A stretch of 64,000 nt of DNA from Spongiibacter taiwanensis. GTDB taxonomy: Bacteria > Pseudomonadota > Gammaproteobacteria > Pseudomonadales > Spongiibacteraceae. Shown here piece by piece: positions 21,285 through 29,889 of this stretch. A program made the position numbers and the translations under genes. The notes below the pieces were generated by a model that made no database searches, was not told the origin of the DNA, and saw only the letters and a program-made list of their open reading frames with translations. The stretch covers positions 1,302,001 to 1,366,000 of the forward strand of contig NZ_CP098455.1 of NCBI RefSeq assembly GCF_023702635.1. Direction: 5' to 3'. Each line of letters opens with the position of its first letter. Position 1 is the stretch's first letter.

Positions 21285-21422
21285 AGGGCCTGCTAACACT
21301 TGGGCCTGTTCACACTGATTTGATTGTTCCTGCTGGCAGGTGATTTTCACTTCCCGTTAGCGGTGCGCCGCCCGGCCAGTCGGGCTGAGGCAAAAAATCC
21401 CGTTAGTGTTAACAGACCCTTA
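21285..21422. repeat. Cluster of three GGGCCTGTT-ACACT motifs
   Basis: In the 330-nt gene-free interval before the TonB-dependent receptor, a 15-16 nt motif occurs three times: GGGCCTGCTAACACT (to 21300), GGGCCTGTTCACACT (21302-21316) and, inverted, AGTGTTAACAGACCC (about 21405-21419). The first two are in direct tandem. A fourth copy (GGGCCTGTTGACACT) is at about 31056. It may be a regulator binding site or a dispersed intergenic repeat; no function is known to me. Confidence 0.5.
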
Positions 21423-21468
21423 GCAGCCCACACTGCCCCCGAATTGTTACCCAAGATCAGGATATTCC

Positions 21469-23550
21469 ATGTCGCGTTGTCACCCCCTCTTTCCGCACCG
21501 AGCACTGTGGTTCAGTCTAAGCCTGCCGCTGGCCGCTACTGCCCAAGCCGCAGACGGTCAGAAAAAAAACCTGGAAACCCTGACGGTTTACGGTCAGGAG
21601 AGCAAACTCGAACTGGAAGCGGAGCAGTCACTGACACCTGGCGGTGTCACTCTGCTCGACAGCGCCGACCTGTTCCAACGGGGCGCGGCAAATCTGGCCG
21701 ACATGCTGCGCTATGTGCCCGGCCTGTGGGTGGCCAGCGGTTCCACTGGTGACGGCAGTTACTTTTCCAGCCGCGGCTCCAACCTCGATGCCGTCAGCTA
21801 TGACGGCAATGGTGTGCGCCTGATGCAAGACGGCCTGCCCATTACGGCCGCCGACGGCAACAATCATAACCGTACCATCGACCCCCTCAGCACCCGCTAT
21901 GCCGTGGTCGCCCGGGGAGCCAATGCCATGACCTATGGCGCTGCCACCCTGGGGGGCGCCATCGACTTCATTACCCCGACTGCCCGCGACTCAGCACCAA
22001 TGGAGTTTTACTACACCGGCGGCAGCGACAACCTGCAACAGGGCCGCCTGACCGCCGGCACCGTACAGGGCCAATTCGACGGCCTGATCACCCTGGAGTC
22101 ACGCAATTGGGACGGCTATCGGGACCACCAGGAGCAAGATCGTCTCGGGGTGTACAGCAACGCCGGGTGGCAGTTCAGTGACGCGGTCAGCACCCGGGTG
22201 TACTTCCAGCAAATCAGCAATGACCAAGAGCTGCCTGGCGCCCTGACCCGTGCCCAATGGAAGGATGACCCAGAGCAGGCCAACCCCAGCAATGAAGTGG
22301 GTCATTTTCTGCTAAACGTGGACAGCTGGCGCCTGGCAAATAAAACCGTTTGGGATATCGACGAGCAAACCAGTCTGACTGCGGGCATCGCCTATGAAGA
22401 GCAGGACCTGTATCACCCAATTGTGTTCAGCCCCTTCTTCAGCCTGCTGATCGACACCAAGCAGACCAACACCGCTACTACCCTGCGGTACAACGCCCGG
22501 CGTGGCGACCATGATGTAATGGTCGGTCTTAATTACGGCGTTACCGAGGTTGAAGGCGGCAACTACAGCCACGTTGCCGGGGTGCGCACGACCCGCAGCA
22601 CGAAGGTGGATAACGACGCCGAAAGCCTGGAGCTGTTTGTCGTGGATCGCTGGAAGTTTACGCCCCAGTGGACCGCAGTCATCGGCGCTCAGTTTGTTGA
22701 CGCCACCCGAGAGATTCGCAACGAGACAGTGTCATCAGGCACCGTGCGCGATCCCAAGGGGGATTACGACAGCATTAACCCCCGCGTCGGCGTGATTTAC
22801 CAAATCAACGACGAGATCGCCCTGTTCGCCAACCTCAGCAAACTCTATGAGGCGCCAACCCTGTACGAGCTGGAAGACGACGCCCGGGGCAATCAAGAAA
22901 CCTTGAACGCCATGCAAGGCACGGTGGCCGAGATCGGCAGCCGGGGCAGCCAAAAGCTGGGCACGGCAAGCAGCTGGAACTGGGACGTCTCGCTGTACCT
23001 GGCTCACCTGGAGGACGAAATTCTGTCTCGGGACGACCCGTCCGCTCCCGGCACCAGCTTGTCAATCAATGCCGAGGATACCCTCCACGGCGGGCTGGAA
23101 GCCCTGTTCAGCGCTCGTGTTGCCCTGGGCCAGAGTGGCGTTCACAGTCTGAACCCCACACTCAACCTGACCCTGAACGAGTTTTCGTTTGACGGCGACC
23201 GGGCTTACGGCGACAACGAGTTGCCCGTCGCCCCACGGCATTTCATCAAGGGTGAGCTGCTCTACCGCCACAGTAATGGTTTCTTTGCCGGCCCGACCTT
23301 TGACATTGTCGATGAACGCTATGCCGACTTTGCCAACAACTACGTGGTTGAAGGCTACGAATTACTGGGCCTGCGGATCGGCTACAGCCGGGAAACCTGG
23401 GAAGTCTGGGGTGAGCTGCGCAATCTCACCGACAAAGACTACATTACCCAGGTCAGCGTGAAAGACAGTATCGATCCAAGCACCGACCCGGCAATTCTGA
23501 CACCGGGAGAGGGTCGCGCCTTTTACTTCGGCGTGCGCTTCCAGCTATAG
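21469..23550 (+). CDS. TonB-dependent outer-membrane receptor (FecA-like)
   Basis: A 693-aa TonB-dependent receptor. Signal peptide to about residue 27 (LPLAATAQAAD), a TonB-box-like start ETLTVYGQ, a plug domain (LADMLRYVPGLWVASGSTGD, then FSSRGSNLDAVSYDGNGV, VARGANAMTYGAATLGGAIDFITP) and a 22-strand-type barrel ending in GRAFYFGVRFQL. The plug most resembles FecA-like siderophore or ferric-citrate receptors, but it has no N-terminal signalling extension, and no FecIR-type pair adjoins. ATG 21469 is the natural start. It is followed at 136 nt by a PepSY membrane protein, a pairing common in siderophore-iron uptake with reductive release. Ligand unknown. Confidence 0.88.
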   Translation: MSRCHPLFPHRALWFSLSLPLAATAQAADGQKKNLETLTVYGQESKLELEAEQSLTPGGVTLLDSADLFQRGAANLADMLRYVPGLWVASGSTGDGSYFSSRGSNLDAVSYDGNGVRLMQDGLPITAADGNNHNRTIDPLSTRYAVVARGANAMTYGAATLGGAIDFITPTARDSAPMEFYYTGGSDNLQQGRLTAGTVQGQFDGLITLESRNWDGYRDHQEQDRLGVYSNAGWQFSDAVSTRVYFQQISNDQELPGALTRAQWKDDPEQANPSNEVGHFLLNVDSWRLANKTVWDIDEQTSLTAGIAYEEQDLYHPIVFSPFFSLLIDTKQTNTATTLRYNARRGDHDVMVGLNYGVTEVEGGNYSHVAGVRTTRSTKVDNDAESLELFVVDRWKFTPQWTAVIGAQFVDATREIRNETVSSGTVRDPKGDYDSINPRVGVIYQINDEIALFANLSKLYEAPTLYELEDDARGNQETLNAMQGTVAEIGSRGSQKLGTASSWNWDVSLYLAHLEDEILSRDDPSAPGTSLSINAEDTLHGGLEALFSARVALGQSGVHSLNPTLNLTLNEFSFDGDRAYGDNELPVAPRHFIKGELLYRHSNGFFAGPTFDIVDERYADFANNYVVEGYELLGLRIGYSRETWEVWGELRNLTDKDYITQVSVKDSIDPSTDPAILTPGEGRAFYFGVRFQL

Positions 23551-23639
23551 CCCCGTTGCAATGGAGCGCTGCCAACGCTGGGGGCAAACAGGATTTCACC
23601 ACAGATTTTCACCACTCAATTACACACTCAATTTCACTA

Positions 23640-23666
23640 GGGAGCGGCGTCAGTGACGCGGCTCCC
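23640..23666 (+). promoter_or_regulatory. 13-bp hairpin between receptor and PepSY gene
   Basis: GGGAGCGGCGTCA and TGACGCGGCTCCC form a 13-bp stem with one mismatch and a 1-nt centre (3-nt effective loop). It ends 20 nt before the next ATG and has no T-run, so it may set the ratio between the two genes by RNA stability or attenuation instead of stopping transcription fully. Confidence 0.45.
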
Positions 23667-23686
23667 TTCAGCCAAGCAGACAACCT

Positions 23687-25144
23687 ATGAGCACAGAGAC
23701 CCGCCATCAGGCGAGCCATCCGCCCGAAGCCCGCAACTCAGACCAGCCTCTGGCGCCCCTTTACCGGGCCGTGTGGCGCTGGCACTTTTTTGCGGGCATC
23801 GTTGTACTGCCCTTTTTGTTTGTTTTATCGGTCAGCGGCCTGCTGATGCTGATCAGCAAGCCCTTGGAACCCCTGCTGCTCAATGAGCTGACCACCGTGA
23901 CTGCCACCGAACCGGCCTTGCCCGCCTCTGCGCTGCTCGCCACGGTAGAAGCCGCCCACCCACACCAACAGGTGAAACTCTATCTGCCTCCAAGCAGCCC
24001 CACTGAATCAGCCCGCTTCGTGTTGGTCGCACATGGTGGCGCCGGTCATGGCGGTCACGGTGCCCCTGCCACCACTGTCTTTATCAATCCCTACTCAGGC
24101 GAAATCCTTGGCAGCCACGACCCCGCCAGCACCTTCTACGCTCAGGTCAAAACCCTTCACGGCTCGCTCATGCTGGGGAACCTCGGCGATACCCTCATCG
24201 AGGTGGTCGCCGGGCTGGCGGTGCTGATGGTCATCACCGGGCTGTATCTGGCCATCCGGGGAAAACGTCGGCAGACAAGTGCCCAAACTGCCTTTGCACA
24301 GCGTGAAAACTGGCGCCAGGCCCATCGCTGGACCGGTGTGGCCGTGGCATTGCCGCTGCTGTTCTTTCTGCTTTCTGGTATGGCCTGGACCAATGTCTGG
24401 GGAGGCAAGATGGTCCAAGGCTGGAGCGCTCTGCCCGGCACCCGCCTCGACGCGGCCCTGGCCGCCCGGGATCTGCGCTCCTCCGAACCGCCCCCCAGTA
24501 CCGAGCAGCACCAACACAGCGCCATGAACGAGAGCGGCGTGCACCAAGTGCCCTGGGTACTGGAGCAGACCCCCATGCCCAGCCCGACATCGGGCACTCC
24601 CCATGCCCCCGGACTCGACCTGGATGCCGTTAACGCAATTGCCACCGCCGAGGGACTGGAAACGTTTCGGGTGCACTTGCCCCAGGATGCCAATGGCGTA
24701 TGGACCGTGTCGGCCACCACCATCGCGGGTGATATCACCAACCCGTTGAATGAACGGGTGCTGCATCTCGACCCACATAACGGCCAGCTCATCGCGGAGC
24801 TGACCTTTGCCGACTACCCCTGGCTGGGCAAGGCAATGGCCGCATTTATCCCCACCCATCAGGGTGACCTGGGCTTATGGAACTGGTTATTGAACCTGCT
24901 GCTGGTGCTGGCGATCATCGCCCTGATGATTGCCAGTGTGGTGATGTGGTGGAAGCGCCGTCCGGCCCGGGCATATCAACTGGCGCCACCGGCAGCCACA
25001 CCGGCCCAGAGTCGAGGCGTTATCGCGGTGATGCTGGTTTTAGCAGTGTGTTTTCCCCTGTCCGGGGCAGCCATGGTCGTGGTGATACTGGTCGACACCC
25101 TGCTGATTTCCCGAGTGCCGACCCTGCGCGCACTGCTGAAATAG
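23687..25144 (+). CDS. PepSY-associated membrane protein (PiuB-like)
   Basis: A 485-aa inner-membrane protein of the PepSY_TM family. Four main membrane segments are visible: FFAGIVVLPFLFVLSVSGLL (about 34-53), VVAGLAVLMVITGLYLAI, GVAVALPLLFFLLSGMAWTN, and a C-terminal pair NWLLNLLLVLAIIALMIAS / GVIAVMLVLAVCFPLSGAAM. The HxxxG pattern RWHFFAG and LHGSLMLGNLGD and HRWTGVAVAL contain the conserved His residues suspected to bind haem or to carry electrons. A periplasmic His-rich loop HGGAGHGGHG (residues 116-125) and a second one, EQHQHSAMNESGVHQ, suggest metal binding. Family members are linked to siderophore iron release (PiuB, FoxB-like). It lies directly after the TonB-dependent receptor. 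Confidence 0.87.
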   Translation: MSTETRHQASHPPEARNSDQPLAPLYRAVWRWHFFAGIVVLPFLFVLSVSGLLMLISKPLEPLLLNELTTVTATEPALPASALLATVEAAHPHQQVKLYLPPSSPTESARFVLVAHGGAGHGGHGAPATTVFINPYSGEILGSHDPASTFYAQVKTLHGSLMLGNLGDTLIEVVAGLAVLMVITGLYLAIRGKRRQTSAQTAFAQRENWRQAHRWTGVAVALPLLFFLLSGMAWTNVWGGKMVQGWSALPGTRLDAALAARDLRSSEPPPSTEQHQHSAMNESGVHQVPWVLEQTPMPSPTSGTPHAPGLDLDAVNAIATAEGLETFRVHLPQDANGVWTVSATTIAGDITNPLNERVLHLDPHNGQLIAELTFADYPWLGKAMAAFIPTHQGDLGLWNWLLNLLLVLAIIALMIASVVMWWKRRPARAYQLAPPAATPAQSRGVIAVMLVLAVCFPLSGAAMVVVILVDTLLISRVPTLRALLK

Positions 25145-25173
25145 CGCGCTGCGGCGGCCACCCTGTCAGCCGC

Positions 25174-25208
25174 AAAACGCCCCATCCTGCGCTGCCGGTG
25201 TGGGGGCG
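25174..25208 (-). terminator. Weak terminator after thiolase (minus strand)
   Basis: On the minus strand, CGCCCC and GGGGCG (6-bp stem, 19-nt loop) are followed by TTTT, 20 nt after the thiolase stop and between convergent genes. Confidence 0.35.
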
Positions 25209-25227
25209 CTGTCAATCGAGGATACCG

Positions 25228-26355
25228 CTAGCAGACTTCGACAGCGACCGCTGTGGCCTCACCGCCGCCGATGCAGAGGCTGGCAATACCGCGCTTCAGC
25301 CCCCGAGTCTGCAGTGCATGGATCAGGGTCACCAGAATTCGAGCACCAGAGCAGCCGAGGGGGTGTCCCAGCGAGCAGGCCCCGCCGTTGACGTTGATTT
25401 TTTCCACCGGGATGCCGATCAATTTATGGGGCAGCAGCGCTACCAGAGCGAAGGCCTCGTTAATTTCGTATAAATCCACATCACCGGCCTGCCAACCCAG
25501 CTGCTTGAGCAGGTTCTCAACCGCATACACCGGGGCAACCGGAAACTGCTCCGGGGCGGCCGCAAACCGGGTGTAGCCCTTGATCTCGGCCAGGGGGGCC
25601 ATCTCGATACTGGCATCACCAACCAACAGCGCGGCACCGCCGTCAGAAATGGAACTGCTGTTGGCCGCGGTCAGCACGCCGTCGGCAGCAAAGGCCGGAC
25701 GCAATTGCCGAATCTTATCCGGCCGCGCATTGCCGGGCTGCTCGTCCTGATCAATCTCTCCAAGAGCAACAATCTCGGCGGCAAAGGCGCCACTGCGCTG
25801 GGCCGCCAGGGCCCGCTCCAAAGATAGCAACGCGTAATCGTCCAGGGCTTCACGCGTAAACTGATGCTCTGCGGCAACCTGCTCCGCCACCTGGCCCATC
25901 AATTTGCCGGAATAGGCGTCTTCCAGTCCGTCGACAAACATCGCATCGCGCACTTGTTGGTGGCCAATGCGATAGCCCTGGCGAGCCTTGTCGAGCAGAT
26001 AGGGCGCATTGGACATGCTCTCCATCCCGCCAGCCACCACCAGTCGGCTGCTGCCAGCGCGAATCTGGTCGGCAGCAGTCATCACTGCCTGCATTCCCGA
26101 ACCGCACACTTTACTCACCGTGGTACAGGGAATGTGGCTGCCCAGCCCGGCGCCGAGGGAGGCCTGACGGGCCGGGGCCTGCCCCACACCCGCCGAGATC
26201 ACGTTGCCCATCAACACCTCATCAACCTGGCCGCGCAGCGCCTCGGGGCAGGCGGCCGCAATGGCGGCGGCACCCAATGCGGGCCCGCTATGGGCGCTCA
26301 GCGCACCATTCAGGCCACCCAGGGCCGTGCGTTTGGCGGTGTAAATAAAGGGCAT
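25228..26355 (-). CDS. Acetyl-CoA C-acyltransferase (thiolase)
   Basis: A 375-aa thiolase, slightly shorter than the roughly 390-aa norm. The catalytic residues are in place: nucleophile Cys84 in VSKVCGSGMQAV, NEAFAL, His331 in LGHPLGCSGAR and Cys361 in CIGGGEATA. It could act degradatively (3-ketoacyl-CoA) or biosynthetically (acetoacetyl-CoA); the sequence alone does not decide. ATG 26355 is supported by GGAG 7-8 nt upstream, over an in-frame TTG at 26370. It follows a nitronate-monooxygenase-like gene by 46 nt in the same direction; with the divergent AraC regulator this looks like a small catabolic operon. Confidence 0.9.
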   Translation of the reverse strand: MPFIYTAKRTALGGLNGALSAHSGPALGAAAIAAACPEALRGQVDEVLMGNVISAGVGQAPARQASLGAGLGSHIPCTTVSKVCGSGMQAVMTAADQIRAGSSRLVVAGGMESMSNAPYLLDKARQGYRIGHQQVRDAMFVDGLEDAYSGKLMGQVAEQVAAEHQFTREALDDYALLSLERALAAQRSGAFAAEIVALGEIDQDEQPGNARPDKIRQLRPAFAADGVLTAANSSSISDGGAALLVGDASIEMAPLAEIKGYTRFAAAPEQFPVAPVYAVENLLKQLGWQAGDVDLYEINEAFALVALLPHKLIGIPVEKINVNGGACSLGHPLGCSGARILVTLIHALQTRGLKRGIASLCIGGGEATAVAVEVC

Positions 26356-26401
26356 GATGTTTCTCCACAACTCAGAAAAATTGAAACCTTAGCGCACGGC
26401 G

Positions 26402-27352
26402 CTAGCGCCGCCATTGGCCGCGCTGAGCAATCAACTTGTCCAGCGCGCCATCGTATTCCTGTTTGAACTGACCAATAATTTCCGCCGTCGGCTGAACCGC
26501 CTTGATGGCGCCCACCCCCTGCCCGGCAGACCAAATATCCTTCCAGGCTTTGGATTCACCACTCAGCTCCTCCTCCGCATCCATTTCTGGCGTGCTCATT
26601 TTTGCCAGATCCAGACCGGCAGCCTTGATACTCGAGCCGAGGAAGTTGGCATTTACCCCAGAAATTTTCGGGGTGTAGACGATATCGGCGGCGTCTTTCT
26701 CAACCAGCATGGCCTTGTAGCCCGGGTTGGCCAGACTTTCCTCCGCGGCAATAAAGCGGGTGCCGGCGTAAGCAAAGTCAGCACCGCATGCCTGGGCCGC
26801 CAGCACCGACTCACCGTTACTGATACAGCCCGAGGCAATAATGGTTTTGTCGGTGAGCTCCCTTAACTCGCTGATAAAAGCAAAGGGGTTGTAGGTACCC
26901 GCATGACCGCCGGCCCCGGCACACACCGCAATCAAGCCATCGACCCCGGCGTCCAGGGCCTTTTTGGCAAAGCGGGTATTGATCACATCGTGATAGACCA
27001 GGCCGCCATAGCTGTGCACCGCCTCAACCACCTCACTCGCCGCCCCCAGGGAGGTAATCACGATGGGCACCTTGTACTTCACCGTTAATGCAATATCGGC
27101 GGCAAGGCGGGGATTGGTTTTGTGGACGATCAGATTGACCGCGTAGGGTGCATCCCCCTCACCCAGCGCACTGTTGATTTCCTGCAACCACTGCTCATAG
27201 CCCTCGCTGCTACGCTGATTCAGCGCGGGGAAACTGCCAACGACTCCCGACCGACAACAGGCAATGACCAACTCGGGACCCGACACCAAAAACATCGGTG
27301 CGGCAATCAGCGGGAGAGAGAGGTTGGCAGCAATCGACTCGGGAATGGGCAT
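26402..27352 (-). CDS. Nitronate monooxygenase-family flavoprotein
   Basis: A 316-aa TIM-barrel FMN protein of the nitronate monooxygenase / 2-nitropropane dioxygenase group. Landmarks are PLIAAPMFLVSGPELVIACC at the start, SFPALNQRS, the catalytic-region GAGGHAG, IIASGCISNGESVLAAQACGADFAYAGTRF (phosphate binding) and a C-terminal helical SAGQGVGAIKAVQPTAEII. Many relatives in this class are not true nitronate oxidases and occur beside fatty-acid or steroid catabolism genes. It sits upstream of a thiolase and divergent to an AraC regulator; the 191 nt between contains the shared regulatory region. Confidence 0.87.
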   Translation of the reverse strand: MPIPESIAANLSLPLIAAPMFLVSGPELVIACCRSGVVGSFPALNQRSSEGYEQWLQEINSALGEGDAPYAVNLIVHKTNPRLAADIALTVKYKVPIVITSLGAASEVVEAVHSYGGLVYHDVINTRFAKKALDAGVDGLIAVCAGAGGHAGTYNPFAFISELRELTDKTIIASGCISNGESVLAAQACGADFAYAGTRFIAAEESLANPGYKAMLVEKDAADIVYTPKISGVNANFLGSSIKAAGLDLAKMSTPEMDAEEELSGESKAWKDIWSAGQGVGAIKAVQPTAEIIGQFKQEYDGALDKLIAQRGQWRR

Positions 27353-27543
27353 AAATAACTCCGAAAATTATTGTGTGAGAGGTTTGCAAAATGCGGGGAT
27401 CAGTGCAGGCCCAGCATCCTTGGATCAGATCACCTTTGATATTAGCAATTTTCGCCAAGCGGTAGCCGATTAGCCATGACAGGGGGCGCAATTTTCTTTG
27501 ACATTTCGTTACAATACAGACCTCATTATTCGATTGAACTTCT

Positions 27544-28611
27544 ATGCACGCCCCCACTGTCGCCATTTACTTCGTCCGCGCTGCCACCCTGCATTTGGCT
27601 GACCAGCCAGATGTCTTGCAGCACGTGTTAAGGAAGAATCATATTCCCCCAACCCTGCTGGAAAAGGAGTATGCCCGGGTCCCCGGAGAGGACTTCTCCA
27701 ACTTACTCCGCGATACCATGCTCATCACCCAGGATGAGCAGCTCGGACATGCCGCCGTTGCCCAGCCACTGGGGTCCTGGCAAACGGTGACGCAACTTAC
27801 CATCAACGCCCCCCACCTCGGTGAAGCCCTGCGCCGCTTTGCACGCTTTTACCGCCTGCTCCCCTGGGGCGTAGCAACCCGACTGGTGGAAGAGGGCAAC
27901 AATGCCAGGTTTGTGATGGAGAGCACCAGCGACAAGGTGTTTTCGAATTATCTGTACGAGTCCTTTTTGTTTTATGTCTCGCGCTACAGCAATTGGCTGA
28001 TCAACAAGCAAATTCCGCTGATCAGCGCTGGCTTCAACTTTCCACCCTCTCCCCAGCGGGCGGAATACCGCAATCTTTTCCTGACCAGTCACTTCGAATT
28101 TAACCAGCGCTGCTGTTACATTTCCTTCCCCCGTCGCTACTTGCAGGAACCCATCCGCCAGAGCCCGGACAACCTCAAGAAATTCCTCGAACACACCAAC
28201 CTGGCGATGGTAGCGCAGCACTACCGCCACAAAAATTGGCGCACCCAGGTGCAGCAGATATTGCTCAACAACCTCGCCCGCAGCCCCGGTATCGCCGAGA
28301 TTGCGAGCACGCTCAGCGTGCATCCCCATACACTTCGGGCGAGACTCCGAGACGAGGGGGTTAAGTTCCGGGAAATCAGGGATCAACTGCGCTGCGAGGT
28401 CGCCATCGACCTGTTACGTCAACAGCGCTGCACAGTGGAAGAAACCGCGAACCGACTGGGTTACTCCGAAACCAGCGCCTTTAGTCGCGCCTTCAAAAGC
28501 TGGATGGGCGTCTCGCCCTACAAATACCAGAACTACCGGGCCGAAGACGAAAGCGGGGAAGAAAACAACGCCGCCGAAGGCGAGCGCCCGGGATTCAGGC
28601 TTGCCCCATAA
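27544..28611 (+). CDS. AraC-family transcriptional regulator
   Basis: A 355-aa regulator with an N-terminal ligand-binding region of the Arabinose_bd (OruR/ArgR-like) type (about residues 20-210) and a C-terminal AraC/XylS double helix-turn-helix (about 250-335): RSPGIAEIASTLSVHPHTLR, then the second helix pair EETANRLGYSETSAFSRAFK and WMGVSPYKYQ. This architecture is common in regulators of acyl or amino-acid catabolism. It is divergent to the nitronate-monooxygenase/thiolase pair, which it probably controls. A TTGACA at 27498 lies just upstream, but no -10 is well spaced. The tail after residue 335 is charged and low-complexity. Confidence 0.88.
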   Translation: MHAPTVAIYFVRAATLHLADQPDVLQHVLRKNHIPPTLLEKEYARVPGEDFSNLLRDTMLITQDEQLGHAAVAQPLGSWQTVTQLTINAPHLGEALRRFARFYRLLPWGVATRLVEEGNNARFVMESTSDKVFSNYLYESFLFYVSRYSNWLINKQIPLISAGFNFPPSPQRAEYRNLFLTSHFEFNQRCCYISFPRRYLQEPIRQSPDNLKKFLEHTNLAMVAQHYRHKNWRTQVQQILLNNLARSPGIAEIASTLSVHPHTLRARLRDEGVKFREIRDQLRCEVAIDLLRQQRCTVEETANRLGYSETSAFSRAFKSWMGVSPYKYQNYRAEDESGEENNAAEGERPGFRLAP

Positions 28612-28619
28612 AGGCCTGC

Positions 28620-29546
28620 TCAGCTGGCTGTTGCATCGACCCGCCGAATAACATCACCGGCAGCCCGATCAGCAAAAACCACCCGGTCGCGCCCCTCATG
28701 TTTGGCTCGATACAATGCTTTGTCTGCCCGGCTTAGCACCGCCTCCGCAGACTCTCTGCCATCATAGATCGCAACACCCATGCTGGCGGTCAGTGGCGGC
28801 AGCCCCTCGGGCCACTGCTCCCGGGTACGGGCCTGAAGGTGCTCGCATAAGGTTGCGGCGCCTCGTTGACCAGTATGTCGCGCCAAAACCACAAACTCTT
28901 CGCCGCCGTAGCGGGCAGCAATATCTGACTTGCGGATCCCCGCCGTCAACAGCGCAGCGTAAGACCTCAAAACCTGGTCACCAACGTCGTGACCATAGGT
29001 ATCGTTGATCTTTTTAAAATGGTCCAGATCAATCAAAACAACAGCAAACTCCTGGGCGCAGCCGCCGACATTGCGAATTTCCTGGTTGAGATGGGTCAGC
29101 AGATAGCGACGGTTAAATATCTCTGTTAGCTCGTCAGTGATTGCCAAACGGCCCAAATTACGGGCCTCTCTGGTGGTGTGCTTGGTCGCCTTGTAAAAGG
29201 TCAATAGCAGAAAAACGAACCCGAGAATTTGTGCCACCCCCTCAAACCACAGGGTGTACACGTACTCGACTTCCACCAATTCATCGAGGGTATCCATGCT
29301 CATCGACAACAACAGAAAGGCAAAACTAATCATCGCCAAGCCATAAATATGGGGAATGCGCTGCCTCGCATTAATGACGACAAAGGTGCCGATCAGCGGC
29401 ATAAGTACTAACAGGCCCTCCAGCATGGCATTGGCGAAATGCACGTCATCCACCATGGGCGAGGTTACGAAGATCACCCCGGTAATCAGCGCAGAGACAA
29501 GGAGGGAGGGAAGCACCCAGAGGTATTTAGTGACAGCGTTCAACAT
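28620..29546 (-). CDS. Membrane-bound diguanylate cyclase (GGDEF)
   Basis: A 308-aa enzyme that makes cyclic di-GMP from GTP. The N-terminal 130 residues hold about five hydrophobic segments (LPSLLVSALITGVIFV, MLEGLLVLMPLIGTFVVI, IYGLAMISFAFLLLSM, LWFEGVAQILGFVFLLLTFY), a MASE-like sensor. The GGDEF domain begins at LAITDELTEIFNRRYL, with DLDHFKKINDTYGHDVGD and active site GGEEF at residues 214-218. An RxxD inhibitory (I-) site, RKSD, precedes it by five residues, so product inhibition is likely. ATG 29546 is selected; TTG 29570 is an alternative. It is convergent with the AraC gene, with only 8 nt between them. Confidence 0.9.
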   Translation of the reverse strand: MLNAVTKYLWVLPSLLVSALITGVIFVTSPMVDDVHFANAMLEGLLVLMPLIGTFVVINARQRIPHIYGLAMISFAFLLLSMSMDTLDELVEVEYVYTLWFEGVAQILGFVFLLLTFYKATKHTTREARNLGRLAITDELTEIFNRRYLLTHLNQEIRNVGGCAQEFAVVLIDLDHFKKINDTYGHDVGDQVLRSYAALLTAGIRKSDIAARYGGEEFVVLARHTGQRGAATLCEHLQARTREQWPEGLPPLTASMGVAIYDGRESAEAVLSRADKALYRAKHEGRDRVVFADRAAGDVIRRVDATAS

Positions 29547-29889
29547 GCTCCAAGGAGTGCTCCTCGACAAAGATGTTAGTATGTTTCATCTTTGCTACAG
29601 ATTGATGAATCCGGACCTGTTCAAACATACGTTATATACAAAGGATAGGCCAAAGAATCACCACGTTATCAGCCAGTAGGAGTGAGTTTAATAGGTAATT
29701 GACACCCGCTCGCCTTAGCGAAGGAACTTCGATACCCCACTCCCAGGGCTGTCGCCTCCGTGCCGACCAACGGCCGAAAATCCGCAAGATACGTAAAACG
29801 CCCTATACCCCCACCTGACACACTTCCGCTTAAATCGAGACTCGCGTCACACTTTCAAGACACCCCGAACTGATATGGGAGCTGACTCC
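29547..29889. other. Gene-free divergent regulatory interval
   Basis: 343 nt between the minus-strand diguanylate cyclase and the plus-strand PAS kinase. No credible protein frame. AT-rich around 29575-29700, then a C-rich region close to the kinase. Promoters for both genes must lie here, but I cannot assign clear -35/-10 pairs. GGGAG at about 29879-29883 is the ribosome binding site for the kinase ATG at 29890. Confidence 0.5.

Noticed and set aside
27498-27529. TTGACA as the -35 of the AraC promoter
   Set aside because: The nearest -10-like hexamers are 6 nt (TACAAT) or 20 nt (CATTAT) away; neither spacing is acceptable.
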